DNA of 64,000 nucleotides from Strigamia acuminata (lineage: Eukaryota > Arthropoda > Chilopoda > Geophilomorpha > Linotaeniidae), in assembly GCA_949358305.1 (NCBI GenBank), contig OX442322.1, forward strand, positions 6,324,001 through 6,388,000, given 5' to 3'. Each line of letters opens with the position of its first letter. Position 1 is the first letter of the stretch. The position numbers and the translations under genes are program-made. Below the pieces are notes generated by a model. That model had not been told where the DNA came from. It was given only the letters and a program-made list of their open reading frames with translations, and ran no database searches. Below, one piece after another: positions 52,240 through 63,157 of this stretch.

Positions 52240-52252
52240 AATCCCCCCATAC
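52240..52252 (-). other. Polypurine tract of I
   Basis: The minus strand reads GTATGGGGGGATT before the LTR. Confidence 0.85.
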
Positions 52253-52485
52253 TTCAAAATGGGTTGAAAAACAATTAATAACTAAAATAGAACACGGGAT
52301 CTTTCGGTGTTCAAACAGAAAACGAGAATAATAAAATTTCGGAATTATCGTGTCGGGTACTATCGTTAACATCACTTGACTAAGCTCAGAATTCCCAATC
52401 TAACTACACGATAAAACCTCGAATCCGAGTAAAACAACTAAAGAATGTCCAAAAATACGATGGGAAACAAAGATGTCGAAATCGG

Positions 52486-52815
52486 TTACTGGCAGAAAAT
52501 TCCCGCGGTGAGCATTCGGAGTCGTTCGGATCCGAGCCATTTGGTGAAAATATCAGCTACGTTTGTTTCACTGGGGATCTTCCGTAAATCGAAGCACTTT
52601 GCCAGATACCACTCCCGCAACCAGTGGTACTTTACGCGAATATGTTTGGTTTTCGCGTTCTCGACGTCGTTCGAAGTAAACTGAATCGACGCTAAAGCGT
52701 CGGAATAAACGAGAGGTCGAGAGATGCGGTTGAGAAACGGGAGTTTGGAGAAAATGTCGTCAAGCCAGTAGAGTTCCTTCACGCACTCAACGAGGGCGAT
52801 GAACTCCGCTTCCAT
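52486..52815 (-). pseudogene. Copia I RNase H C-terminal part
   Basis: It starts at MEAEFIALVECVKELYWLDD and ends ADIFTKWLGSERL. A frame change near 52790 separates it from the N-terminal RNase H segment. Confidence 0.9.
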
Positions 52816-53081
52816 CGTTGAACACGCGACCGATGACTGCTTCCTGCAATACCAGCCGATGGGGACTTGGCCGATATAAATAATAAAACCTCCGAAGCTG
52901 AGCGATGTTTCGATGTCGGAGGCCCAAGAAGCGTCGGTGTATGCCCATAACTGGCTTGTCGTACATCCAGATAACTCGATCGCGTAGTCGGCCGTATTCG
53001 CAACATAGCGGAGAACCTGAAGGAGGGCACGAATATGGGTCTTGTCGTAACAGGTGTTATATTGCGATAACGCGATGACAA
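52779..53081 (-). pseudogene. Copia I RNase H N-terminal part (frameshifted)
   Basis: The region encodes the segment from the RT end to RNase H (YTDASWA-type codons are in another frame). At least two small indels, near 53070 and 52800, break the frame compared with C. Confidence 0.7.
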
Positions 53082-53506
53082 AGTAGAGAATATCTGGTCG
53101 AGTTCGAGATGCGAGGAACAGAAGCGATCCGATCAGCGATCGATACGGGAAGTCGGAAAGGATCTTCGGTGGACCCCTTCTTCAAAGTTGTTCCTGGTGT
53201 AACGGGGACCTTGATCATCTTGTCCGCCGTAACCTCAAATTTCTTGAGCATCTTATCGATGTACGCCCGTTGGATAATGAAAACTCTTCCTGCGGATCTG
53301 ATAAAGTCAACTCCGAGCAATCGAGAGATAGGCCCGAGGTTGACGATCTCGAACTTTGAAGAAATTAGCCGGATGATTTGATCAAAAATGCTGTCTGTCG
53401 AGTAGAAAATAGAAATAGAAAATAGTAGAAAATATACACACAGTTGCACGCAGGAAGTTTGCGGAATCCGAGTTCGCGTAACGTGGCATCTAACTTTTCG
53501 TACCAC
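53057..53506 (-). pseudogene. Copia I RT C-terminal part
   Basis: It contains SSKFEIVNLGPISRLLGVDF and KVPVTPGTTLKKGSTED, then a frameshift near 53160. The catalytic box that should precede it is missing (see 53365-56706). Confidence 0.88.
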
Positions 53507-56500
53507 TGACGGCCAGATTGGTGTAGACCGTACAGCGATTTGATAAGGAGCCAGACGTTATTCGGGTTCGAACAGTATGCACCGGCGGGGATTCGCATGT
53601 AGACTTGGTGCTCAAGCTCACCATAAAGGTAAGCACACTTCACATCAAGGTGAGCGTCTTTCCAACCCTGTAGAATCACGAGGAGACAAAAGAAGAATCG
53701 GATGAGTACGAAGTTCACGACGGGGCTGAAGACCTCGTCGTAATCAACGCCGAGGGTTTGTCGGAATCCTTGCGCGACTAGTCTAGCGCGATATCTCGTA
53801 ATCTGTCCCGATGCATCCGTCTTTAATTTGAATAGCCATTTACAGCCAAGAATGGTGGTGTTCGGGGGTTTTGGAACTTCCTGATACACCTCTGGTTTCT
53901 TAAAAGTATCGAGCTCTTCATCAATGGCGCCTTGCCACTTGGGCGCATCGGGAAACTTGACAGCCTCTGCATAAGATCCAGGTTCACGTCGACAGAGATG
54001 AACACGATGGCGGAGCGCCGGAACCACGGGTAGTTGATGTTCCATGTTTCCGAAGAAAAACAGGCTCTCGTCGTATAGTATGCCTTCTTTATCGCAATAG
54101 AACTGAATGTCGGGTTTGGAGCGAAGACGTACACCGGGTTTCGGAAAGTAATAAACATCTATCTTGATTTGGCCAGGAACTTGGTCTTTACGCAGATGTT
54201 CTTCACGACGCCAATTACTAAATGGATTATTGCCTCCAATTTGGCGCCATTTATACGTCGTACCGCCGGTGTCGACAATGACAGGTGCCTCAGGAGGACG
54301 TGCAGGCGCAGATCCTCTTCTCGTCGCCACGTTTCTCGGAGGAGAACCCGGAGGAGAGTCTAACGGAGATCCTGTCGGTGTCGTGCCAAGAGAGGCATCC
54401 CGAGTCAAGTCCTGAGATAACGTGATGTCGGTAGGCAAAATCAATGGCATTGCCTCGGCTCCGAGGACTAGAGGCTCAAAGCCAGGCGGAGGAGATCGTA
54501 GTCCTGGTGAAGGAGAGCGTAAGCCTGGTGGAGGAGAACGTGGAGGCGCCGAATCATCAGAGTCGTAATCGTCTGTCGTGTCGCCTCTATCATCTGAATC
54601 GGAGTCCTTCGGAAATTGTAAATACTCGATGTGGTCGTCAAATTTGACGTGAGATGACTGTTGGGTTGGTAATTCAGGTTCCGGTTCAGTAAAACTTTGA
54701 TTGTTCGTATTAGCGGGTCGTTGAGTTCGTCGAAAAGATTGCCTCTCATCGATTTTCACGTGAATTGACTCAACGACTTTATTATCAACGGGGTTCCACA
54801 CACGGTATCCGCGCGTTGTCGATGCATAACCAACTAAATAACCTTCCCACGCACGGGGTGCCAATTTGCTACGTCCGGGCGCGGTGAAATGCACCCAACA
54901 TTTCGATCCGAGTTTGTGAAGGTGTCGAACCGATAATGCCCGCTGACGCCAAAGGATGTAAGGCACTTCATTCTTCAATCGTGAATGGGGTGAGCGATTT
55001 TTGAGATAAGCAAATGTAACAGCAATTTCTGCCCAAAGTCCTTCTGGCAGTCGAGCCTCGTCCAGTGTTGCTCGCATGAAATCGGCCATCGTCCGGTTGA
55101 TTCGTTCGGCCGTGCCGTTCATTTGCGGTGATGACGGGTTTGTGCGTTGGGCCTGAATCCCACTTTTACGTAGATATTCGGCGAATTCGTTAGACATGAA
55201 CTCGCCCCCCCTGTCGGTCTGGATGGCCTTGACTCGAGTGTCGGCTACTCTCTCGATTCGGGACACAAAGTCTTTAAAGCACTCGAAGGTTTGGGACTTC
55301 TGGGCCAAAAGAAACATCCATGTATAGCGCGTTGCGTCGTCGATAATCGTGAAAATGTAACGAGCGCCACCGAATGAATCCTGTTGATGTGGGCCCCACA
55401 AATCCATATGGAGCAGATCCAGGGCCTTTGTCGTGATGGGATGTTCATCGGGTTTATGCGATGCCCTGGTGGATTTACCAATACGACAATGATTGCAGGC
55501 CAATTCTTTCATGACTTCGCTCGGCTCGATGCCGTAGACCTGCTCATTGGCCGCCAAAAGTTTCATAGCATTCGTATGCAAATGTCCTAGTCGACTGTGC
55601 CATATTCCAGTAGCATCCTTCTTCGAAGTCGGCGCCGCGACCTTTTTCGGGCTGGTTCCAGAAGAAGGTGGAGGAGGAGGGACATGGGCGAATGGAATCG
55701 ACTTTAGTATGTCGACATAGGATTGATGTGATTCGGATACAGGATCGGCTTGGATAGGTGTCGGAGTGGGTGCAGGAGCAGGAGGAGATTTCGATACGGG
55801 AGGAGTTGCCTGGGGTAACGGCGGAAATTCAATCCGGAAATCAGTTGACTCGCGTTCCTTCCGTTTCTTTGTCGATTTCGGAACTTTGACAAAGTCTTCC
55901 TCGACAGTAACTAATGTCTTTACTGGAGGTGGGGGTTCCGAAACTGAAATCGTACTCGTAACCGTAGACACGGGTGGACACAAGCCGTCGACATAGTAAA
56001 GACCGCCCCTGACTTTAGCTCGGAGACCAGGGCAATGAAAGTCGGTCTCGTAGACATCGATCTGTCCATTAAACACATGAATATGGTGACCACGTTTGTC
56101 AATTCTCGACACTGAGATGAGATTAGCCTCAAAATTCGGAGCATACAGCACGTCGACCAAGTTGACTGAACACTGACATCCGTCGATTAAAGTTTCGATT
56201 CGTACTGTCCCCTTTCCAGTAACCTGAGAAGTGCCTTGCCCCAATTCTATGTCGAAGGGCACGAGTTTGACAAAGTCAGTGAACCACGAAGAAACATGAG
56301 TGACGTGGTCTGTTGCGCCGCAGTCCACGATCCACTCGTGGAACTGCATAAAATGGGCCGTCGGTGATTCGGTTATCTGCGGGGATGCGTTGACAAAGTA
56401 CGTGGATTCGCGTTTCACCTGCGAACTTCCCCTCGGACGACCGTCGTTGGCCTTGTTCGGATTATTTTTCCCCCGTTTGCGGCTTCTGCTTCTAGAAGGT

Positions 56501-56706
56501 CTTTGAAGAGACGCTGTCGGATTAGAAGACTGTTGTTTACGTGGTTCGGGACACTTATTTGCGTAGTGCCCCATTTGGCCGCAATTAAAGCACGTGACGG
56601 TGGAAAGCGGACGTTGAGATCGAGATCGGCCGCGGGATTTGTCCGTCGTATAAGCCTGGGTAGACGTTGAGGATTGATCATGTGACCTCATTGATCCGAG
56701 TCTCAT
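53365..56706 (-). pseudogene. Copia I Gag C-terminus to RT, catalytic box lost
   Basis: A long open frame: CCHC knuckle CFNCGQMGHYANKC, protease DCGATDH, pre-integrase WHSRLGHLHTNAM, integrase D-D-E (HMDLWGP, IQTDRGGEF, NGTAERINR), then linker and RT up to LPACNCVYI. The YVDD segment is then replaced by a TTTTCTA-type low-complexity run (about 53405-53440), so RT cannot be active. The ATG at 56706 is just the first in frame after a 1-nt gag frameshift near 56690-56700. Confidence 0.92.
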
Positions 56707-57280
56707 ACTCTGATAGGAATTGATCCGCGACAGCTTGGGGTTTGAACTTCGGGTCTTCCCAATGATAAATGGCTAAGGATACTTGTGAATATTCGGGGGG
56801 AAACATATCCAGATATTGATAGGCATGATGGTCCTCTGAAGTTTTCTCCCCGATATCCTTTAATTTCTGGACGTGGAAGTCCACTCGTCCAAGAAAATCC
56901 GCCATTTCTTCGCCTTTTTGTAAGCGAAGGCCGAGAAATTCCCGCCGAAGGGCCGCCTTCCAAGCGCGTGAGCTTGGCGCGTAGATTTTCGCTAAAATGT
57001 CCCATGCCTGCTTAGGCGTGTCACAGTTGTCCAGGGCGGACTTCTTCGCCTCTGAGACGGAACAGAAAATCATTCCCAAAGCCTTGTTCTTCCGGCGTTT
57101 GTATTTCTTGAGCTCCTTTGGGTCAGCTGTTTTCTTGAAATCCTCTTCGTCCTCCTCGGTGACGTGATGCCACAAACTTTCGGATTTTAAAGTCATCTTC
57201 ATGCTGCGCGCCCACATCTCGTAGTTTTCCACTGAGAGTATGGGCGTCCGCAAGCCTTGTTGATCTGACGACTTCTGCAT
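56678..57280 (-). pseudogene. Copia I Gag N-terminal part
   Basis: ATG at 57280 (MQKSSDQQGLRTPILSVENY). Homologous to A, C and E Gag through YAPSSRAWKAALRREFLGLR and LAIYHWEDPKFKP. It leaves frame at the SEYETRI segment because of a one-base indel. Confidence 0.92.
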
Positions 57281-57449
57281 CTTTGATCACCAAACACAGA
57301 CGTGAAAAATACGGAGGTATTGGGAATGGCACTGGCAAATGCGATGACGATGATCGGAGCACTGCACAAAGACTTTCACTGACACTTTCCCTCGTGGTTC
57401 TAAGCGGATGACCAAAAAGGGGAGCCAATTCTAAGATTGACTGTCAAGC

Positions 57450-57575
57450 CTAAAGCAAGTGTCCCCCTAGCGTCCTTTGTGACCACCTGGGGTCGCGGGA
57501 ATGCTAGGTGGCGCAGGGCTCAGCCTTGCTCTAGAATACGATCGCAGCTTGAGCGGAATGCTCGAAGGGCTGCGA
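57450..57575 (-). ncRNA. Conserved leader RNA fold, copy in I
   Basis: Domain 1: stem TCGCAGC/GCTGCGA (57542-57548, 57569-57575) around GAGC/GCTC (57551-57554, 57560-57563). Domain 2: outer stem 57450-57459 with 57525-57534 (ten pairs, one G-U), inner stem CCTAGC/GCTAGG (57466-57471, 57503-57508), hairpin GACC/GGTC (57481-57484, 57491-57494). The minus-strand motif UUCCCGCG lies before the hairpin. It is about 170-295 nt upstream of the gag ATG. Confidence 0.65.
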
Positions 57576-58277
57576 CGATACTACTAGTGACCCACACCAA
57601 AATCCCCCTTAATGCTAACAAAATAATTTGAAAAAGGCGAAATAGTTGAATCGATCGCGGTTGCGATCCTCGTGCAAATGTAGGCACGGCGCAGCTTTCT
57701 CGAAAAGCTGGAGAAAGCGCAATTCGGACGTTATTGTCCGAATTCGTCTCGAAAATTCGAGGCTCTTCTTCCTCTTGAAAAGATCGGCGTTTAACGGCCG
57801 TTCTCTGGGGAACTAAACCGCGAATAGCTAGTATTCGTTTCTCGTTGCAACTGCCGCTCTTCGCTAAGCTGTGTCGGAATCGAAAATTGTCGGAAAATCT
57901 GAAAATAAAGGAAATCTGTATCGAAAATCGCGAATCCCGCGTAATTCCGTACGGCATTAAACAAGAAATCGTTGAGAAAACAGCCTTGGCTGCTGTGAAA
58001 CGTCGAAAAAACCGAAAAACTAAAAAACACAATATTTGCACTGAAATTCGCGAAATTGGCGAAATTTCGTGCAAAATTCGGCTCAAAAATGACGAAATGT
58101 GCAGCGTGCACGGCCCAAAACGTCGGTGATGCGTCCCAGACTCTCCACGAAACGTATGGCAGACGAAAATCGGCGCGAAGATCGTCAAATTCTGAAAATA
58201 AAACTTTTCGGCGCAATTCGCGAATTTTCGCGAAAATTGTGTCGAAATTAGGCAAAGAATGGTCGTTTTTAAGCAAC
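57576..58277 (-). other. Leader of copia I, LTR-proximal part
   Basis: Non-coding, rich in CGAAA, TTCGCG and AAAATTCG motifs, like the leaders of A, C and E. No gene seen. Confidence 0.7.
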
Positions 58278-58295
58278 AACCATCCTCTGCTACCA
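58278..58295 (-). other. Primer-binding site of I (initiator tRNA-Met)
   Basis: The minus strand TGGTAGCAGAGGATGGTT lies 2 nt after the 5' LTR; exact match. Confidence 0.94.
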
Positions 58296-58297
58296 AC

Positions 58298-58895
58298 TGT
58301 AGCAGAGGAAAGCGCAATTATCGGCGTAACACCGATTGGAAACGTGAATAAACGGGGCCGTACTGCGCGCACGGACGTGTGCGATACGTTTCGTATCGTG
58401 TGCGGAAAGGCGCGTGGCTTACGGCCACTTATAGCGCACAAAACTAGCACTTAATGTGCTTTAAAGTAAATGCAACGATTTAAAATAATAAAACGAATTT
58501 AATAAGTGGAAAATACATTACATTGCTGGATTTTACAGCTGTGCAACACACGGGTGTGTGTCGCGCCATGTTGGATAGAAAAGTAAATACAAAAACGCCA
58601 TCTGGCGTTAATAATCGGTAACAGATAACATGGTAAGTTATAAACTGCATGAAACCTCATGCTAACTCAATAAATACAATTAAACAAGGTGCTTAATGCA
58701 CTGCATGAATGATATAATAGAACTTATATAACACAAAGCAATAAAACGAGATAATATCATGTTAAACCTAACAATATGATATCCAATGGATATGAAAGAA
58801 CAAACAGTTTGATAATTGGATAATATCAAGGTAATATTCATAAAGTATAATGTCGTAACCCATATTGGAGTAAAATAGTGCAAAGTGCACCAACA
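58298..58895 (-). repeat. 5' LTR of copia I (598 bp)
   Basis: Partner of 51655-52239; carries a minus-strand CTATAAG near 58430; followed by AGAAT. Confidence 0.95.
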
Positions 58896-58900
58896 AGAAT

Positions 58901-60016
58901 CTCATCATCTGAATCTTCATCCCATGATGCCGCTACAAAATCCGGCTCACGTGGAATGGAATTTGATTGCACCGATTCATGCCAAAAAACATTTTCATTA
59001 ATCTTCACATGCTTTGAAGCAATCACTTGGTTGGATTTGGGGTCCCAAACTCGATACCCCCGCGTCTTAATCGCGTAACCGACTAGGGCCCCAGGCCATG
59101 CCCTTTCTTCCAACTTGCTTCTCCTTGTTTGCGAAGGGATGTGCACGAAAACTTTGGAACCGATACATCTTAAATGTCTCAACGACATTTTCTTGTTATA
59201 AAACAAGTTATAAGGGGTTTTCCCACTTAAGCTTGCATGTGGGAATCTATTTTTAAGATAGACAACTGTCACGGCCAATTCTGCCCACAAACCCTTTGGA
59301 AAATTGTTTTCGAAGAGCATGGCTCTAATTCCCCCAACAATTGTTCTGTTTGCTCTTTCGGCCACAGAATTCATTTCTGGGGAGTAGGGGTTTGTTGTGA
59401 TGCACTTCAACCCAATAGAAGCCGCATAGTCATCCCACTTTTTCGACACGAACTCCCCGCCGTTGTCTGTCTTGATGCATTTGACCTTTTTCCCGGTGCT
59501 GCGCTCAACTTGTGTTTGCCATCGTTTGAAACGCTCAAATGTATCCCCCTTGTTCTTGATAATTTCCACCCACATGAAACGTGAATAGTCGTCCACAATT
59601 ATCAGGTAATAACTGGCCCCACCCAAAGATTTAAAAGGCTGAGGGCCCCACAGATCCATGTGGATTACTTCCAATATTCCCTTCTTAGAAATTTCAGGGA
59701 TTGGGGAAAAGGTTGCCCTAGTGCTCTTTGCCTTCGAACACGCGTCGCAAGGCGAAAGTTCTTTGTCGGAGAGTTTAACTCTGAAAATATCCGGTGAAAT
59801 TTCCATTTTTGCAATCCCACTTGTGTTAAAATGGCCCATTCTGGAGTGCCAAATGTCCATTGGCTGGGGTTTCACTTTGATCTTTTCGATTTTTCCCCCA
59901 TTCGAATCATTTTGCCCGTTAGTATCATTTAAATCGCTTTTCTGAAGATTTGACGCATTTACTAGCGCATTTACGCTCACTTGCTGCTTCGCTGCAGTCT
60001 GCACTGCGCCACTCAA
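58901..60016 (-). pseudogene. Copia H pre-integrase and integrase
   Basis: It contains WHSRMGHFNTSGI...CDACSKAK, HMDLWGP, IKTDNGGEF and EMNSVAERANRT (D-D-E complete), and the GKTPYNLFYNKK and RHLRCIGSKVFVHIP blocks. The frame differs from the Gag-protease frame, which ends at 60082. It stops at the I insertion. Confidence 0.9.
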
Positions 60017-60081
60017 TGTGTTTAGTAATGCTGCCTTAAAATCTACTGTTTTTAGTAAAGGATTAATGACACTTTCACTTT

Positions 60082-61515
60082 TTACAACATTTTTGACCGA
60101 ATTTCCACCACCGCTGCACTCTGTTGCGCAGAAGGTGCAGTTGTGTTCACAATATTGGCCTCTATTTTGCAGTTAACTTTATACATCCGATCATTTGTTC
60201 TTTCTGCAACAATAAAAGGCTCATCCATTCGGTCTTTAAACATGGTCAACTTCCCATTTTTGATAAAAGTTGTGAAACCAGCTTCATCTGTCCGGCCCAG
60301 CGATAAGAGATTCTTCTTAAAATTTGGCGCAAAATAAACATTTTGCAGTGTGATTTCCCTACATCTGCCAGAATAACAAGATGTGATCAACACGTTTCCA
60401 ATGCCCTCAATTTTAGACTTCCCTTCCCCTTGCTGGACACTATAGCCGGACAGTGGCTTGAAGGTCACAAACCAACTTCTGTTAAATGAAAAGTGATCTG
60501 TCGCACCGGTATCTATGTACCATTGCGGATCAAAGTCGCAATGCGACATTAAAGACAATGGGGGTGACAAGGTGACTTCCTCTTCAGTTTGATGAACTGC
60601 TGCTGAAAACATTGTCAATGGTTCATCAAAAATGTCAACTTGTCCCAAATTGGCCTTTTTGGTTTTTCCACCACGGCCACGTCCTCGTGCAGTGCCTTTT
60701 GCGAGCTGTGCAGAGGTGCCACCTCGTTGGCTTTGCATATTCACTTGTTGTTTGGGCGGTGATGGGCACTCTCTCGCGAAGTGACCAGTGCCGCCACAGG
60801 AAAAACAAGTTCGAGGTGTAAATGGCTGATTTCCGCTTTTGCCGCGTTGGAAACGCCCTTTTCCAAAGAATGCGCCAGCATTGTCGATGGAATCCTGTGT
60901 ACGTATGCCATAGGAGTCTGAAGCTTCAAATAAACGATTATACTCTCCTAATAATCGCTCTTTCACTTTTGCAGTGGTGAAGTCAAAATCATCCCAGTGG
61001 TACATTATCTGCTTAATTGTCTCATAAGTCGTTGGGAGAAAATCCATATATTGGAATGCGATTTCCTCATCCGTCGGTATAACTTTGACGTTCGCGAGTT
61101 CTGCGACTTTTCTGTCGACACAGGCCAAAAAACACATCATCTCCTCATTGTCCATTAGATGCATTTGCAGGAACTCGCGCCTCAATCTGCCCTTCCGGGC
61201 GCGTGTGGTAGGCTGGTAAGCATCTCGAATTGCTTCCCACGCCCCCTTAGAGGTATCCTTGGCAACGGCCACGAGCTGTTGCGCTTCTTCGCAACTCAAG
61301 CATATCGTGGACCAAGCCCGTTTTTCTCTCACTTTGAAATCCCGTTTCTCTTTCGCTGTGGCGGTTGCGGCGGGCGCAGTCTCGTCGCCCGTCACGTGGT
61401 CCCACACGCCTTGCTGGGATAACAGTAGTTTCACACCAATCGCCCATTGGGCATAATTCGTCCCATTTAATTTCTTTATCGACTTATAATCGTTGTATTT
61501 TTCTTCCGACGCCAT
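60082..61515 (-). pseudogene. Copia H Gag and protease, 477 aa, frame ends early
   Basis: ATG at 61515 (MASEEKYNDYKSIKKLNGTN). The Gag block AYQPTTRARKGRLRREFLQM is followed by the CCHC knuckle CFSCGGTGHFARECP and protease YIDTGATDHFSF. The frame stops at 60082, about 65 bp before the integrase frame begins, so a frameshift lies between them. Gag itself looks complete. Confidence 0.92.
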
Positions 61516-61705
61516 AATAGTCCAATCTGGGTAAATTTTTCCAATAAATGCACTTGTTTTTCACAAAATATTTCGCCGCACAAAATTCGGAGCACAAATA
61601 ACACTTGAAATGCACTTTTGCAAATTGCAAACCCCCAAAAATTAGGCGAAATAAATGCACAACTTCCCAATTGGTACAGCTCTATAAGAGAGCACAACTA
61701 CTCGT

Positions 61706-61823
61706 ATCTGGTCACTCTACTAGCTTCCGATCGGCACCACTGAGGCCCGCGGGACGGCTAGCTGGCCACGAACAAGCTCAGATCGAAATAAGACTGCACT
61801 AGTCGAATGACTAAAGGGTGCAG
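61706..61823 (-). ncRNA. Conserved leader RNA fold, copy in H
   Basis: Domain 1: stem CTGCAC/GTGCAG (61794-61799, 61818-61823) around TAGTC/GACTA (61800-61804, 61809-61813). Domain 2: stem ATCTG/CAGAT (61706-61710, 61779-61783), inner CTAGC/GCTAG (61720-61724, 61757-61761), short hairpin around GGCCTCAGTGG (minus strand), with UCCCGCG before it. It lies about 190-310 nt upstream of the gag ATG. Confidence 0.58.
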
Positions 61824-62667
61824 AATATACTATGGACCCAAAACAAAAACTTAATGAATAATAACAAGCTAATTTCGACCCCGTTATACACTTTCAACGT
61901 TGTTAAGATGATTTCCGTGCTGTTTTCCGTGTTGAAATCTGTTGTGATTCACTTGTGCACCTGGCACAAGACTATTCCGGTCCACCGTAGCACAGATACC
62001 CGTCCCGGGCTAATCCGTGTTCGCAGAAACTCGGTTCGCACTTTCCGTGCGAAGAATCACTCCAAAAATTCCCCACACGTCTGTGGCTTCGTTGGCGTTC
62101 ACCGGGGAACTAACCAACGGCTTTTCCAACTGTACGAACGTCGTACGTTCGTATCTCGGCTCGCTAATGACGAGCAACGTCTCCAAAACGTCGTGGAAAT
62201 CCAATTCCGGTCGCCGTCGCCGAAAAACGCTTCGTTTTTGACGAAAAATGCTGCGAATCGATCCAAAACCGATTCCAAACGATTCCTCGGTCCTTTATGT
62301 GGTCCCACGTTGTAATTTGCAGCGCTGGGATCCACGTCTCGGCTCAGAAACAGCTCAAACACCGCCTCAAACTCGTATCGCACAAAGCGCCGCCATCTTG
62401 GCTGGTGACGTCATCGCGAAAGTTATCGTGGCTTGTTTCTCGAAAGAAATGGCTTATATTTCCGCCAAAAATCAGTTTATAATAACGACAAGTGTTCTTA
62501 CAGCCTGTGGGAACTATCCAGCGTCGTTTGAAGTCGTTTTCTTGACGAATTCTCGGCAATTCGAGCCTCGCGTCTGCTGCGGGTCGAATCGTGCATGTCG
62601 TGACTTCGTTCGCCGATAATGTCCGCCGTCGTCTTCAAATCAACAAAACCTTAATGGCCGCGCCGCA
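61824..62667 (-). other. Leader of copia H, LTR-proximal part
   Basis: No gene seen; several short palindromes such as CGTACGTTCG and CGAACGTCG. Confidence 0.6.
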
Positions 62668-62685
62668 ACCATCCTCTGCTACCAT
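62668..62685 (-). other. Primer-binding site of H (initiator tRNA-Met)
   Basis: The minus strand TGGTAGCAGAGGATGGTT is an exact match, 0 or 2 nt from the LTR depending on how its end is placed. Confidence 0.94.
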
Positions 62686-62687
62686 GT

Positions 62688-63152
62688 ATTGATCATCTAG
62701 AAGACCTGTCATTGCCGAAATAAACTGTAAACCGAGTTAAAACTGGTGCGGGACACCGCATTTCGCGTCCGCCATTTGTTTATTCTCAAACATGAAGAAC
62801 TGACTCGAAAAGCACCTGTTTCGAGACTACAAAGCTTGAAATAGAATGAATCATTGTTAACAGGCAAAAATTCATTCTTTACATAACAAAAGTAAAGTAT
62901 ACTGGCATAAACAATCGATAATGTAAACAAAAGCTATGAGAAACTAAAGGATAAGCGCTCATATTCGAGCAGACGACATATGGGCATGTCATTGCTAGTA
63001 AGCACATTGGTTGCGGCACTTAGCACAGGAATAAAGGTTTAAAAGTCAATATCAACCAATGTAACACGGATACAGAATTGCAATGACACACACGTTGCAT
63101 TTAACCGGAAACATGCAACCGAGAAGATTAAACAGTTGGGCATTTCCTAACA
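62688..63152 (-). repeat. 5' LTR of copia H
   Basis: Partner of 49144-49609; followed by TCATG and the F integrase. Confidence 0.94.
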
Positions 63153-63157
63153 TCATG

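Larger units (their letters stand above)
51655..58895 (-). mobile_element. Copia element I (minus strand), 7.2 kb, mutated
   Basis: LTRs 51655-52239 and 58298-58895; AGAAT duplication (51650-51654, 58896-58900) in the linker of H. Gag-Pol contains a frameshift in gag, loss of the YVDD box, and further RT/RNase H frameshifts. It is most similar to A, C and E in coding sequence. Confidence 0.96.
49144..63152 (-). mobile_element. Copia element H (minus strand), carries I
   Basis: LTRs 49144-49609 and 62688-63152. The 5-bp duplication TCATG (49139-49143, 63153-63157) lies inside the F integrase, and joining the flanks restores a continuous F frame. Gag-Pol has at least three frame breaks. Without I the element is about 6.8 kb. 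Confidence 0.95.
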
